Of a stretch of DNA of 64,000 nucleotides, positions 32,505 to 41,003 are shown in pieces (position 1 is the stretch's first letter; each line of letters begins with the position of its first letter). The position numbers and the translations under genes were made by a program. Source of the stretch: Mesorhizobium sp. M1B.F.Ca.ET.045.04.1.1 (GTDB taxonomy: Bacteria; Pseudomonadota; Alphaproteobacteria; Rhizobiales; Rhizobiaceae); assembly GCF_003952465.1 (NCBI RefSeq), contig NZ_CP034448.1:2767001-2831000 (forward strand), written 5' to 3'. The notes beneath the pieces are model-generated. The model did not search any database and had not been told where the DNA came from. It saw nothing but the letters and a program-made list of their open reading frames with translations.

Positions 32505-33484
32505 GGGCCGCCGCTGCTCTCAGGCGCGGCGGGGCTCGGAGCCTTGGCGGTCCGGAGGCGTCGCGGCCTGTCGCCGAACAGGCCGCTCGGCCTGACCAGC
32601 AGGATGACGCACAGCATCACGCCGATGGCGACGATCTGCAGGGCGGCTGCCCGCGCCTGCTGCTGCGCCGAGAACAGCACGCTGGTGAGCGCGCCGGAGC
32701 CGGCCCATATCGCCCAGACCAGCACGCTGCCGGCGACGGCACCTAAGTTGCTGCCGGAGCCGCCGAGAATCAGCATGACCCAGACCTGGAATGTCAGGAT
32801 CGGCAGGTAGTTGTCGGGCGCGATGAAGCCGATGAAATGCGCCTGCAGCGCGCCGGCAAGCGCCATGATGGCGCCGCCCACCGCGAATGCCTGCACGCGG
32901 TAGAAGCGCGCGCTCTTACCGAGCGAAATCGCAGCACGCTCATCCTCGCGCAGCGCCTTCAGGACGCGGCCCCACGGGCTGCGGGAGAGATGTTCGAGCG
33001 CGACGTATGCGGCGAGCGTCACCATCGAGACGATGGCAAGGTTAGACAGGTTGAAGAGCAGCGGCGTTTCGGCCAAGCCCCCAAACGGGCGCGGAATGAA
33101 GCCAATACCGAAAGGGCCTCCGGTCAGCTTCTGGGCATTGAGCGCGACCAGTTGCACGACCACCGCGACGCCAAAGGTGGTGATCGCCAGATAATCCGAT
33201 CTCAGCCGCAGCGTGGCGATGCCGGTCAGTGCCGCGGCAAGCCCGCCGACGACCATCGCGCCCAGCCAGCCGACGAGGATCGGTAGCTCGAAACCGCCAA
33301 GCCGCGCGGGATCGGCCGACGTGGTGAGCAGCGCCGAGGTGTAGGCGCCAATCGCGACAAAGCCGGCGAGCCCTACATTGAACAGGCCGGTCAGTCCCCA
33401 TTGCAGGTTCAGCCCCAGCGTGATCAGCGAAAAGATCAACGCCGTGGTCAGGAAGAAGGCGCCGTAGCCGACGAGATCGATCAT
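32501..33484 (-). CDS. livM: Branched-chain-amino-acid-type ABC transporter permease (LivM type)
   Basis: The 327-residue protein is strongly hydrophobic, with about nine or ten membrane segments. It has the LivM signatures 'LGLNLQWGLTGLFNVGLAGFVAIGAY', 'LRLRSDYLAITTFG' and 'SPWGRVLKALREDERAA'. It forms the inner-membrane channel with the LivH-type partner. I chose ATG at 33,484 because it overlaps the livH stop by four bases; the same frame is open farther upstream inside livH but shows no transporter homology. HAAT importers also take up other amino acids, amides and polyamine-like compounds, so the substrate is open. Confidence 0.92.
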   Translation of the reverse strand: MIDLVGYGAFFLTTALIFSLITLGLNLQWGLTGLFNVGLAGFVAIGAYTSALLTTSADPARLGGFELPILVGWLGAMVVGGLAAALTGIATLRLRSDYLAITTFGVAVVVQLVALNAQKLTGGPFGIGFIPRPFGGLAETPLLFNLSNLAIVSMVTLAAYVALEHLSRSPWGRVLKALREDERAAISLGKSARFYRVQAFAVGGAIMALAGALQAHFIGFIAPDNYLPILTFQVWVMLILGGSGSNLGAVAGSVLVWAIWAGSGALTSVLFSAQQQARAAALQIVAIGVMLCVILLVRPSGLFGDRPRRLRTAKAPSPAAPESSGGP

Positions 33485-34389
33485 CTTTCGCGAACCCCGA
33501 AGAGGCCGATGGGCCGCACGAACAGCACTGCCATCAGGATGATGAAGGAAACTGCCGCGCGCCATTCGGCGCCTATCAGTTGCACAGCGCCGGCCTCGGC
33601 CAAGCCGATGATCAGTCCGCCGAGCACGGCGCCCGGCACGCTGCCTATGCCGCCCAGGATGGCGGCGGCAAACATCGGCAGCAGCATGTCGAAGCCCATG
33701 AAGGGTCGGATCTGGATGAGGATGCCGATCATGACGCCGGCCACGCAGGCCAGTCCGGCGCCGATGATCCAGGTGACACGCACGACCTTGGCGACGTCGA
33801 TACCGACGACGCGGGCGAGCGCCGCGTTCTGGCTGAGCGCCTGCATGGTGCGGCCTGTCTGCGTGCGCGTGATCAGGAGATGGACGCCGGTCACCAGGAG
33901 GGCGGTCAGCAGGAGCAGGGCGATCTGGTCCGGGGTGATGCGGATGCCGAGTCCGACCGGCATGGCGATCTGTATGGCCCGGCTGAAATAGGTCGGCCGA
34001 GACGTGAACGTGAATTCGAGCAGGCTTCTCAGCGCCATCGAGGCGCCGAAGCTCGCCATCACCACGATGATCGCTTGGCCCTGCTTGCGCAGCCGGGAAA
34101 ACAGCACCAGGTCGAGCAGCAGCGCGAGCAGCGCCGTGAACGCCATGCCGATGACGAGCGCGACGATGAGCGGCCAGCCGAAGGAGAGCGAGCCGATCGG
34201 CGCGAGCTTGCCGAACATCGCGCCGATGGCGCCGACGACCGCGAGCGTCGCGTAAGAGCCCCAGGCCATGAAGTCGCCATGCGCAAAGTTCGAGAAGCGA
34301 AGGATCGAATAGGTCAGCGTCACACCGATGGCGCCGAGGCCGATCATCGAGCCGGTCAGCAGCCCGTCGACGATGAATTGCAGGCTCAT
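33481..34389 (-). CDS. livH: Branched-chain-amino-acid-type ABC transporter permease (LivH type)
   Basis: The 302-residue integral membrane protein starts 'MSLQFIVDGLLTGSMIGLGAIGVTLTYSILRFSNFAHGDFMAWG', cut here for family comparison only in its key parts: the 'GLLTGS', 'GVTLTYSILRFSNFAHGD' and 'GGIGSVPGAVLGG' motifs are typical of LivH. ATG at 34,389 overlaps the livF stop by four bases. Tight four-base overlaps across livG-F-H-M imply translational coupling of one operon read right to left. Confidence 0.92.
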   Translation of the reverse strand: MSLQFIVDGLLTGSMIGLGAIGVTLTYSILRFSNFAHGDFMAWGSYATLAVVGAIGAMFGKLAPIGSLSFGWPLIVALVIGMAFTALLALLLDLVLFSRLRKQGQAIIVVMASFGASMALRSLLEFTFTSRPTYFSRAIQIAMPVGLGIRITPDQIALLLLTALLVTGVHLLITRTQTGRTMQALSQNAALARVVGIDVAKVVRVTWIIGAGLACVAGVMIGILIQIRPFMGFDMLLPMFAAAILGGIGSVPGAVLGGLIIGLAEAGAVQLIGAEWRAAVSFIILMAVLFVRPIGLFGVRER

Positions 34390-35153
34390 GCGGCGCTCCC
34401 CTTGCCGGAGGGTATGGCCTTGGCGTCGCTCTTCGGGCGCTGGCCAAGGTAGAGCTCCGCGACCACCGGATCGTTCCACAGTTCAGCGGCCACGCCTTCA
34501 TGCCGGTCCTTGCCTTCGACCAGCACATAAGCGCGGTCGCCTATGGCAAGCGCCGCCTTGGCATTTTGTTCGACCAGAAGGATTGTGACGCCGGACTTGC
34601 GGATGGCGCAGAGCATCTCGAACACCAAGGCGACGAATTTTGGCGACAGGCCCGCCGACGGCTCGTCGAGCACCAGCACCTTCGGACGCACGATCAGCGC
34701 CCGCGCCACCGCCAGCATCTGCCGCTGTCCGCCAGACAGGTTCCCGGCGGCCGCCCTTCGCTGCCGCTCGAGATCGGGGAATGCGGCGTACATCTGCGCG
34801 ATGCGCGCCGGGATTTCGCGTGGCTTCAGGATGCCGCAAGCGACTTTCAGATTGTCTTCCACCGACATCAGCGGAAAGACGTTCTCGGTCTGCGGCACGA
34901 AGGCGAGCCCGAGGCGGACCATGGTATGGGCGGGTGCCGAAGTGATGTCCTTGCCGTCGAGCAGCACGGTGCCGCGGCTGATCGGGACAAGGCCGGCAAC
35001 CGCCTTGATCAGGCTCGACTTGCCGGCACCGTTCGGCCCGAGAACGACGACGATCTCGCCCTTGTTGACTGTGATCGAGGCGCCGCGCACGATCGGCACG
35101 CCGGGCTCGTATCCGGCTTCGAGATCGCGGACGGCAAGCACGGTCTCGCTCAT
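34386..35153 (-). CDS. livF: ABC transporter ATPase (LivF type)
   Basis: The 255-residue ATPase carries Walker A 'GPNGAGKSS', Q-loop 'FVPQTENVFPLMSVEDNL', signature 'LSGGQRQMLAVARAL' and Walker B 'VLVLDEPSAGLSP', then the H-loop context 'ILLVEQNAKAAL', which is typical of LivF rather than LivG. The start MSETVLAV at 35,153 overlaps the livG stop. It powers import together with LivG. Confidence 0.93.
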   Translation of the reverse strand: MSETVLAVRDLEAGYEPGVPIVRGASITVNKGEIVVVLGPNGAGKSSLIKAVAGLVPISRGTVLLDGKDITSAPAHTMVRLGLAFVPQTENVFPLMSVEDNLKVACGILKPREIPARIAQMYAAFPDLERQRRAAAGNLSGGQRQMLAVARALIVRPKVLVLDEPSAGLSPKFVALVFEMLCAIRKSGVTILLVEQNAKAALAIGDRAYVLVEGKDRHEGVAAELWNDPVVAELYLGQRPKSDAKAIPSGKGSAA

Positions 35154-35950
35154 GCCGCGCCTCCGAGATAGGCCTCGATAACGCGCGGGTCGCGCGCCAC
35201 CTTGTCGGCGGTGCCTTCGCACAGGAGCTCGCCGCTCGCCATGACCAGCACGCGATGGCAGAGCCGCGTCACCATGTCGATATTGTGCTCGATCAGCAGG
35301 AAGGTGATGCCGCTGCTGTTGATGTCGCGGATGCGGTCGATGATCACTTCGAGCAGTGTGGCGTTGACGCCGGCCGCCGGCTCGTCAAGCAGGATGATTG
35401 CCGGATCGGCCATCATCACGCGGGCAAGCTCGAGGAGCTTGCGCTGCCCTCCGGAAAGCACGCGAGCCGGCTCATTCGCCAGTCGGGTCAGCGAGACAAG
35501 TTCGAGAAGCTCGGCGGCTTTCCTTGCGGCGGCCCTTTCCTCGGCGGCGACACGCCAAGGCATGACGAAGTTGGCGAGCAGCCGCTCCCCGGTCTGTCCC
35601 TGCGCGGCGAGCATGACGTTTTCGATCAGCGTCAGGTTGGGCAGGGGCCGGGGGATCTGGAACGTGCGACCGAGGCCGCGGCCGATACGGCGATGAGCAG
35701 GTTCACCGGAGACCGGCACGCCGCCGAGATAGATTTCGCCGCTGGAGGGCAGGATGCTGCCGGCGAGCAGGTCGAACATTGTCGTCTTGCCGGCCCCGTT
35801 GGGGCCGATCAGGCCGAGGATCTCGCCGGGATGAACCTCGAAAGAGACGTTGTTGACGGCAACGAGCCCGCCAAACCGCCTGACGACGTTCTTCGCCGCC
35901 AGCACCGGCGCCTGGGGCTGCGCCCCATGCCACTTCGCCGTCTCTCCCAT
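35150..35950 (-). CDS. livG: ABC transporter ATPase (LivG type)
   Basis: First gene of the leftward operon, with Walker A 'GPNGAGKTT', signature 'LSGGQRKLLELARVM', Walker B 'IILLDEPAAGVN' and 'FLLIEHNIDMV', which are typical of LivG. Two adjacent ATG codons (35,953 and 35,950) follow a GAGGAA ribosome site; the second has the better spacing. An upstream in-frame extension exists but overlaps the divergent GntR promoter region and lacks homology. Confidence 0.92.
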   Translation of the reverse strand: MGETAKWHGAQPQAPVLAAKNVVRRFGGLVAVNNVSFEVHPGEILGLIGPNGAGKTTMFDLLAGSILPSSGEIYLGGVPVSGEPAHRRIGRGLGRTFQIPRPLPNLTLIENVMLAAQGQTGERLLANFVMPWRVAAEERAAARKAAELLELVSLTRLANEPARVLSGGQRKLLELARVMMADPAIILLDEPAAGVNATLLEVIIDRIRDINSSGITFLLIEHNIDMVTRLCHRVLVMASGELLCEGTADKVARDPRVIEAYLGGAA

Positions 35951-35989
35951 CATTTCCTCAGGCCGGAAACGCGCTTCCCTGATTTGATA

Positions 35990-35999
35990 TGTGATCACA
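35990..35999. promoter_or_regulatory. Palindromic TGTGATCACA, probable GntR operator
   Basis: A perfect 10-base palindrome lies between the divergent livG-type and gntR-type genes; a partial second copy TTTGATCAC begins at about 36,006. FadR/FCD-class GntR regulators commonly bind short palindromes between their own gene and the target operon. Position and symmetry are seen; binding is inferred. Confidence 0.5.
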
Positions 36000-36104
36000 C
36001 TTGCTTTGATCACGCTATTCGGCTTTAATTTTGTCTGCAAGCCGAAAACGGGCCAGCCCGCCAAAAAGGGCCCCGCCAAAAAAAGGGCTGGAGTCGGGAA
36101 CGCC

Positions 36105-36833
36105 ATGCAAAAGGCAGCCTTGGAGCGCAACAACGAGGCTCTCGCCGCGCAACTCGCGCCGGTCGGCCGCGAGACCGTGCAGGACCGCGTCTATTCGGAG
36201 CTGCGCAGGGCGTTGATCGGCGGCCTCTTCGAGCCGAGCCAAGTGCTCACTATCCGCGGCCTTGCCGATGCGCTGGTCACGTCCACGATGCCCGTGCGCG
36301 AGGCGCTCGGCCGGCTCATCACCGAAAAGGCGCTGGAGGCGCTCCCCAACCGCTCGGTGCGCGTGCCGCCGATCACGCTGGAGCGCATCGATGATCTGCT
36401 GCGCGCCCGCATCCTCATCGAGGGCGAGGCGATTTCGCTCGCCGCCTCCCGTATGGGACCCCGCCAGATCGCGACCGTCGAGGCCCTGCTGCGCGAGTGG
36501 GACGAGATCCGTGCGCTGAAGCACAAGAAGGATGTCGACCGGGAGGTGACGCTCAATCAGAGCTTTCATTTCGAGATCTACCGTGCCTGCGGCTCGGCAG
36601 TGCTGATCCCGATGATCGAAAGCCTCTGGCTGCAGTCAGGACCATGCATCCGCGTCGCCATCTACGCCTTTTCCGAAGCCGGCGAGGTGGACACCGCACA
36701 TTATCACCGCAGCATCGTGGCGGCGCTTGCGGCTCAGGACGCGCAGGCCGCGCGCGAGGCGCTGGTGGCCGACATCAGCCGCCCCTTCGCCTTCCTGCGC
36801 GACAAGCTGCAATCCAGGACCAGAACGGAGTGA
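36105..36833 (+). CDS. GntR-family (FadR/FCD) transcriptional regulator
   Basis: The protein from ATG 36,105 is 242 residues. It has an N-terminal winged helix ('QDRVYSELRRALIGGLFEPSQVLTIRGLADAL..STMPVREALGRL') and an all-helical FCD ligand domain with 'RILIEGEAISLAA' and 'HYHRSIVAALAAQDAQAAREAL'. The His residues in 'NQSFHFEIY' and 'HYHR' are expected metal or ligand contacts. An upstream extension in the same frame is lysine/proline-rich and unlikely to be translated. It probably controls both arms of the surrounding transporter locus. Confidence 0.88.
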   Translation: MQKAALERNNEALAAQLAPVGRETVQDRVYSELRRALIGGLFEPSQVLTIRGLADALVTSTMPVREALGRLITEKALEALPNRSVRVPPITLERIDDLLRARILIEGEAISLAASRMGPRQIATVEALLREWDEIRALKHKKDVDREVTLNQSFHFEIYRACGSAVLIPMIESLWLQSGPCIRVAIYAFSEAGEVDTAHYHRSIVAALAAQDAQAAREALVADISRPFAFLRDKLQSRTRTE

Positions 36834-36834
36834 C

Positions 36835-37323
36835 ATGACAAGACGGGCCATAAAGATCACCGAGCCGCGTTCCGGCCTATCGGCAACAGCGCTTCTGCTG
36901 CCGGAGAAGGCGCCCGACAACGCGGCCTTCCTGTGGGCTTATCTGGAGGAGCCGCGCGTCGTCGCCGGTATCCATGCCATGTGGACTGGCCCTGAAATTT
37001 CCTGCCCGGTTCCGCCGTCGCATTTGGAGAACCAGGCCTATGCTCAGCCTTTGCCGGCGGAGAATGCGACGCTGACGCCGCAACCCGGCGACATCGTGCT
37101 TTCCTACGTGCCGCCGCGCATGTGGAGCGGCAACCCGAACGCGATCTTCGACATCGGCCTGTTCTACGGGCAGGGCGCGCGACTTTTGTTTCCGATCGGA
37201 TGGCTTGCCGGGAGTGTAGTCGCCCAAGTGCTGCCCGAGCAGCGGGAACAGATTGCGGCGGCCTGCGGCGTCATTCGCCGCAACGGCGCCTGCGACGTAA
37301 CCTTCACACGGGCGGAGGCTTGA
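36835..37323 (+). CDS. DUF3830 family protein (cyclophilin-like fold)
   Basis: The 162-residue protein matches DUF3830: 'LLPEKAPDNAAFLWAYLEEP' near the N-terminus and 'PPRMWSGNPNAIFDIGLFYG' in the middle. The family has a cyclophilin-like beta barrel; its reaction is unknown. It often neighbours catabolic enzymes and importers. Its start is one base after the GntR stop, so the genes are coupled. Confidence 0.75.
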   Translation: MTRRAIKITEPRSGLSATALLLPEKAPDNAAFLWAYLEEPRVVAGIHAMWTGPEISCPVPPSHLENQAYAQPLPAENATLTPQPGDIVLSYVPPRMWSGNPNAIFDIGLFYGQGARLLFPIGWLAGSVVAQVLPEQREQIAAACGVIRRNGACDVTFTRAEA

Positions 37324-37683
37324 ATGGCTAAGCGCGACGACAGTTTCGAACTCTTCGACCTCCGCGTCGAGGCCGTCATCCCCGAAGGCAAGCCGATCTA
37401 CTGCGGCGCCAAGCCAGGCGACTATTTCGAACTCAGGGGCGAAATGCTGTCCATGCCGGCGGGGCGGGGTTTCTCAATCTACTCCATCGCTGCCGTTCTG
37501 CCCTTGCTCGCGGCAAAGCAGCGGCCGACGCACCCGAACGACTGGATGACGTCGGATGCGGAGATCGCTTGCCCCGATCCCAACTGTGCAAGCCGGCTAA
37601 GGATCGTAAGGACGGGCAAGCGGCGCTTCAGCCACGCCGAGACCACGGCCGTGCCGCTGACGCCCGACAGCGAGGACAAATGA
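37324..37683 (+). CDS. TIGR04076 family small protein
   Basis: The 119-residue protein fits the TIGR04076 pattern: 'GDYFEL.GE...MP.GRGFSIYSIAAVLPLL.AKQR' then 'ACPDPNC...LRI'. Function is unknown; the cysteine pair in CPDPNC could bind metal. The ATG directly follows the DUF3830 stop, and its own stop overlaps the next start. Confidence 0.7.
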   Translation: MAKRDDSFELFDLRVEAVIPEGKPIYCGAKPGDYFELRGEMLSMPAGRGFSIYSIAAVLPLLAAKQRPTHPNDWMTSDAEIACPDPNCASRLRIVRTGKRRFSHAETTAVPLTPDSEDK

Positions 37684-38735
37684 TGGCAAAAACGTTCGAG
37701 CTCGGCTCCGGCTACACGATCTCGCGCGTCATCCGCGGCGGCTGGCAGCTTGCCGGCGGGCATGGCGCGATCGACCGGCAGCAGGCGGTGACCGACCTGA
37801 TCGCCACCTTCGACGCCGGCATCTTCACTTATGACTGCGCCGACATCTACACCGGCGTGGAGGAACTGATCGGCGCCGCCCGGCTGCGGCTTGCCAACGA
37901 ACGCGGCCTCGACGTCGCCGCCCGGATGAAGGTGCACACCAAGCTGGTGCCCGACCTTGAGCGGCTCGCCAGCATCAGCCGCGATTACATCAGGAGCATC
38001 GTCGATCAGTCGCTGCGGCGGCTGAAAACGGAACGGCTCGATCTCGTGCAATTCCATTGGTGGGACTATTCGCAGCCCCGCTACATCGACGCGATGGGCT
38101 GGCTGAACGAGATGCGCGCCGAGGGCAAGGTGCGCAATGTCGGCACGACCAATTTCGACACACAACGCCTGTCCGAAATCCTGTCAGCCGGCGTGCCCGT
38201 GGTCAGCCAGCAGCTGCAATATTCCGTCCTCGACCAGCGTCCGGCGAAGAGCCTTGCAGGTCTCGCTGCGGTGAACGGTGTCAGCTTCCTTTGCTACGGT
38301 TCGGTGGCGGGCGGATTTCTCAGCGAGAAATGGCTGGGTGCCGCCGAACCATCGATGCCGCTCGAAAACCGCTCACTGGTCAAGTACAAGCTGATCATTG
38401 ACGATTTCGGCGGCTGGGATCTGTTCCAGCATCTGCTGGGAACGTTGAAAGCGGCAGGCGACCGCCACAGCGTCGACATCGCCACCATTGCCAGCGCGTG
38501 GGTACTGGGGCAGCCACAGGTGGCCGCCGTCATCGTCGGTGCCCGCAACCAGGCGCATGCGCTCGCCAACGCCCGCATCATGGAGATCGCGCTGTCCGCG
38601 CAGGACCGGGCGGCGATCGGAGCAGTGATCGCCGCGAGTTCTGGGCTCGAAGGCGATGTCTATACACTTGAGCGTGACCGCCACGGCCGCCACGGCTCGA
38701 TCATGCACTACAATCTGAACGCTGGCGGGAAGTGA
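37680..38735 (+). CDS. Aldo/keto reductase
   Basis: The 351-residue protein has the AKR barrel signatures 'GIFTYDCADIYTGVEELIG' with catalytic Asp and Tyr, 'LDLVQFHWWD', 'GKVRNVGTTNF', and 'VIVGARNQAHALANA' for NADP(H) binding near the C-terminus. The lysine expected in 'KVHTKLV' and the His in 'QFHWW' complete a plausible tetrad. ATG 37,680 overlaps the preceding stop; a second ATG lies at 37,683. It probably reduces or oxidises a carbonyl intermediate from the imported substrate. Confidence 0.85.
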   Translation: MMAKTFELGSGYTISRVIRGGWQLAGGHGAIDRQQAVTDLIATFDAGIFTYDCADIYTGVEELIGAARLRLANERGLDVAARMKVHTKLVPDLERLASISRDYIRSIVDQSLRRLKTERLDLVQFHWWDYSQPRYIDAMGWLNEMRAEGKVRNVGTTNFDTQRLSEILSAGVPVVSQQLQYSVLDQRPAKSLAGLAAVNGVSFLCYGSVAGGFLSEKWLGAAEPSMPLENRSLVKYKLIIDDFGGWDLFQHLLGTLKAAGDRHSVDIATIASAWVLGQPQVAAVIVGARNQAHALANARIMEIALSAQDRAAIGAVIAASSGLEGDVYTLERDRHGRHGSIMHYNLNAGGK

Positions 38736-38743
38736 GCCCGGAC

Positions 38744-39166
38744 ATGGACGCTTCGCTCCTTTCCCGCGCCAGCGCCGAGGTGGTCGATCTGCATCGCTTC
38801 TTCGTCGACTGGTTCGACAGGCGGCGCTGCGACAGAGCGGATTTCAGCCGCTTTGAAAGTGTGATGGGCGAGGGCTTCTCCATGGTCGTGCCTAGCGGCC
38901 AACTGCTCGATCGCGAAGCGGTGCTCGAGCACGTCAAGGCGAGCCGCGCGACTTTCAACGGCGACTTCGCCATTTCGATCGAGGACATCCGGCCCGGATG
39001 GGGGACGGGCGACTTGGTTGTCCTCACCTATGTCGAGGCGCAGCAGCGCGCCGGCAAGCAGAGCCGAAGGCGTTCGAGCGCCGTCTTCACTACCAATTCA
39101 TCGGCACCGAACGGCGTCGAATGGCGACATCTGCATGAAACCTGGCTGCAGATGCCACAAGACTGA
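38744..39166 (+). CDS. NTF2-like / SnoaL-like small protein
   Basis: This 140-residue protein looks like the NTF2/DUF4440 cone fold: a first helix 'EVVDLHRFFVDWFD', a beta core with 'GEGFSMVVPSG', and a terminal 'WRHLHETWLQM'. A GTG at 38,732 overlapping the AKR stop is an alternative start. Members bind or transform small hydrophobic molecules. Assignment is moderately sure; the role is unknown. Confidence 0.6.
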   Translation: MDASLLSRASAEVVDLHRFFVDWFDRRRCDRADFSRFESVMGEGFSMVVPSGQLLDREAVLEHVKASRATFNGDFAISIEDIRPGWGTGDLVVLTYVEAQQRAGKQSRRRSSAVFTTNSSAPNGVEWRHLHETWLQMPQD

Positions 39167-39207
39167 ACAGGCAAAGTATGAAGTCGAGCAACGAAAGGGG
39201 AACAGCA

Positions 39208-40476
39208 ATGACAATGACAATGAAATTATTCCAGATCGGCACCGCGCTCGGTCTGCTGATGGCTGCCAGCCCGGCGCATGCGGCCAACTGCAAGATCACC
39301 GTGGGCCTGGTGATGGAACTGACGGGTCCGGCAGGCGAATACGGCCAGGCCGGCGCGAAGTCGGTCGAGATGGCGTTCCGCGACATCAACGATGCAGGCG
39401 GCGTCCGCGGCTGCGATCTCGCGACCGACACGCGCGACAGCCAGAGCCAGGGCAACATCGCGGTCGACGCCGCGACCCAGCTCGTGCAGGTCAAGAAAGT
39501 GCCGGCCATCATCGGCGGCATCATCTCGTCGGTGTCGATCCCGATCCTGACCTCGGTCACCGCGCCGGCCAAGGTCGTCCAGGTGTCGCCCGCCTCGTCC
39601 TCGCCGACGCTGACGGCGCTGGGGCGCGAAGGCAAGACCAACGGCTTCTTCTTCCGCACCATCACCTCGGATGCGCTGCAGGGTGTCGCGGCCGCCAAAT
39701 ACGCCATCGACAAGGGCTTCAAGAAGCTGTCGGTCATCCATGTCAACAACGACTTCGGCGTCAACATGGTGGCCGAATTCTCGCGTGCCTATAAGGCGCT
39801 GGGCGGCACCATCGTTTCCGACACGCCCTACAATGAGAAACAGTCGAGCTACGCGTCGGAAGTCACGGCGGCCATGGCCGGCGAGCCGGACGGGCTTTAT
39901 CTCGTCAGCACGCCCGTCGACGGCGCCACCATCGCCCGCACCTGGGTTTCGCAGGGCGGCGTGCAGAAGTTCCTGCTCAATGACGGCATGAACAGCCCCG
40001 ACTTCATCGATTCCGTCGGCGCGGACTATCTGAAGGATGCCTACGGTACGTCCTCCGGCACCAGCCCGACCGCTTCGACCGATTATTTCAACAAGAACTA
40101 TAAGGCCTTCTCCGGCATCGAGCCGTCGAATCCGGCGGCCGACCGCTCCTACGATGCCGGCGCCATCGTCGGGCTTGCCATCGCCATTGCCGGCTCGGAG
40201 GAGCCAGCCAAGATCAGGGATGCGATCTACAAAGCGGTCGATCCGGCCGGCACGCCGATCCATGCCGGCAAGGAGGAGTTCGCCAAGGCGCTCGGCCTGA
40301 TCAAGGAGGGCAAGCCGATCCGCTACGAGGGCGTGATCGGCCCGGTGTCCTTCGACAAATACGGCGACATCACCGGCCCGTTCCGACTTTGGAAGATCGT
40401 CGACGGCAAGGTGACCACCGACGGCGAGATGACGACGGACGACGTTAACGCCCTGCAGGCGAAGCTGAACAAATGA
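39208..40476 (+). CDS. Branched-chain-amino-acid-type ABC substrate-binding protein
   Basis: The start at 39,208 is chosen because of AAAGGGGA upstream and the Sec signal peptide 'MKLFQIGTALGLLMAASPAHA'. The mature protein has the Leu/Ile/Val-binding fold: 'KITVGLVMELTGPAGEYGQAG...AFRDINDAGGVRG' and 'IIGGIISSVSIPI'. It captures the solute in the periplasm for the LivGFHM-type complex encoded on the other arm. A longer in-frame ATG at 39,178 would add ten unlikely residues. Confidence 0.9.
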   Translation: MTMTMKLFQIGTALGLLMAASPAHAANCKITVGLVMELTGPAGEYGQAGAKSVEMAFRDINDAGGVRGCDLATDTRDSQSQGNIAVDAATQLVQVKKVPAIIGGIISSVSIPILTSVTAPAKVVQVSPASSSPTLTALGREGKTNGFFFRTITSDALQGVAAAKYAIDKGFKKLSVIHVNNDFGVNMVAEFSRAYKALGGTIVSDTPYNEKQSSYASEVTAAMAGEPDGLYLVSTPVDGATIARTWVSQGGVQKFLLNDGMNSPDFIDSVGADYLKDAYGTSSGTSPTASTDYFNKNYKAFSGIEPSNPAADRSYDAGAIVGLAIAIAGSEEPAKIRDAIYKAVDPAGTPIHAGKEEFAKALGLIKEGKPIRYEGVIGPVSFDKYGDITGPFRLWKIVDGKVTTDGEMTTDDVNALQAKLNK

Positions 40477-40494
40477 AGTGTTCGACGCCCAGAA

Positions 40495-40525
40495 CTGGAC
40501 CCCGGATCGCTGATCCGGGATCCAG
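40495..40525 (+). terminator. Near-perfect 14-base hairpin after the binding-protein gene
   Basis: CTGGACCCCGGATC pairs with GATCCGGGATCCAG around a 3-base loop, with one G-T type mismatch. It begins 18 bases after the stop. There is no T-run, so it may act as a mRNA 3' stabiliser or be a dispersed GATC-rich repeat rather than a strict terminator. Confidence 0.5.
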
Positions 40526-41003
40526 CGACCGCGGATAAGTAAGCCAGTATACCTTGCGTTTCTGGGGTTGTCTGACGTCAGAATTTGAGTGCCCAAATGC
40601 GACGTTCGGCGCCCTTGGTAAGAAAGACCGTTTAGCGCCCATTTTCTGAAAGCTGAGATCGGTGTTGACGGTCCATGCCGCGCACAAGATCCGACTCACC
40701 AATTGTAGGCGGCATTCGATTTGGAACACGATGAGATATCAAGCCCGATGCGAAGGATGTGAGCCCGTGCCCTCGCCAGGAGGGCAGATAGGGCATATAG
40801 TTAACGATATCCGGCTCGGACCTGACGAGCCGGCGATTTGAGAGGGGAGACGTCGCTTTAACTGCGGCGCGGTTCTAACTCCGGTTGTTTCACGCGCTCT
40901 CACAATTGCCCGCCACGGCCTGCCTGTGCTTTGCGTGATCCCGGTCGCTATTGCATTTATCACTTGAAGGAGAACTGAGCTTTTCACTGGAGGAGAAGTC
41001 ATC
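40526..41003. other. Intergenic region before the molybdoenzyme gene
   Basis: No gene is recognised. A perfect 8-base stem CCGGCTCG/CGAGCCGG with a 7-base loop lies at 40,811-40,833. Two similar Shine-Dalgarno-like segments, CACTTGAAGGAGAACT (from about 40,961) and CACTGGAGGAGAAGT (from about 40,985), precede the next start; only the second is correctly spaced. Confidence 0.45.

Noticed and set aside
33485..34528. Upstream extension of the livM frame to a 675-residue protein
   Set aside because: The added part is an off-frame reading of livH; the four-base overlap start at 33,484 matches the family.
40495..40525. Intrinsic terminator in the strict sense
   Set aside because: The stem is strong but no T-run follows, so I call it terminator-like only.
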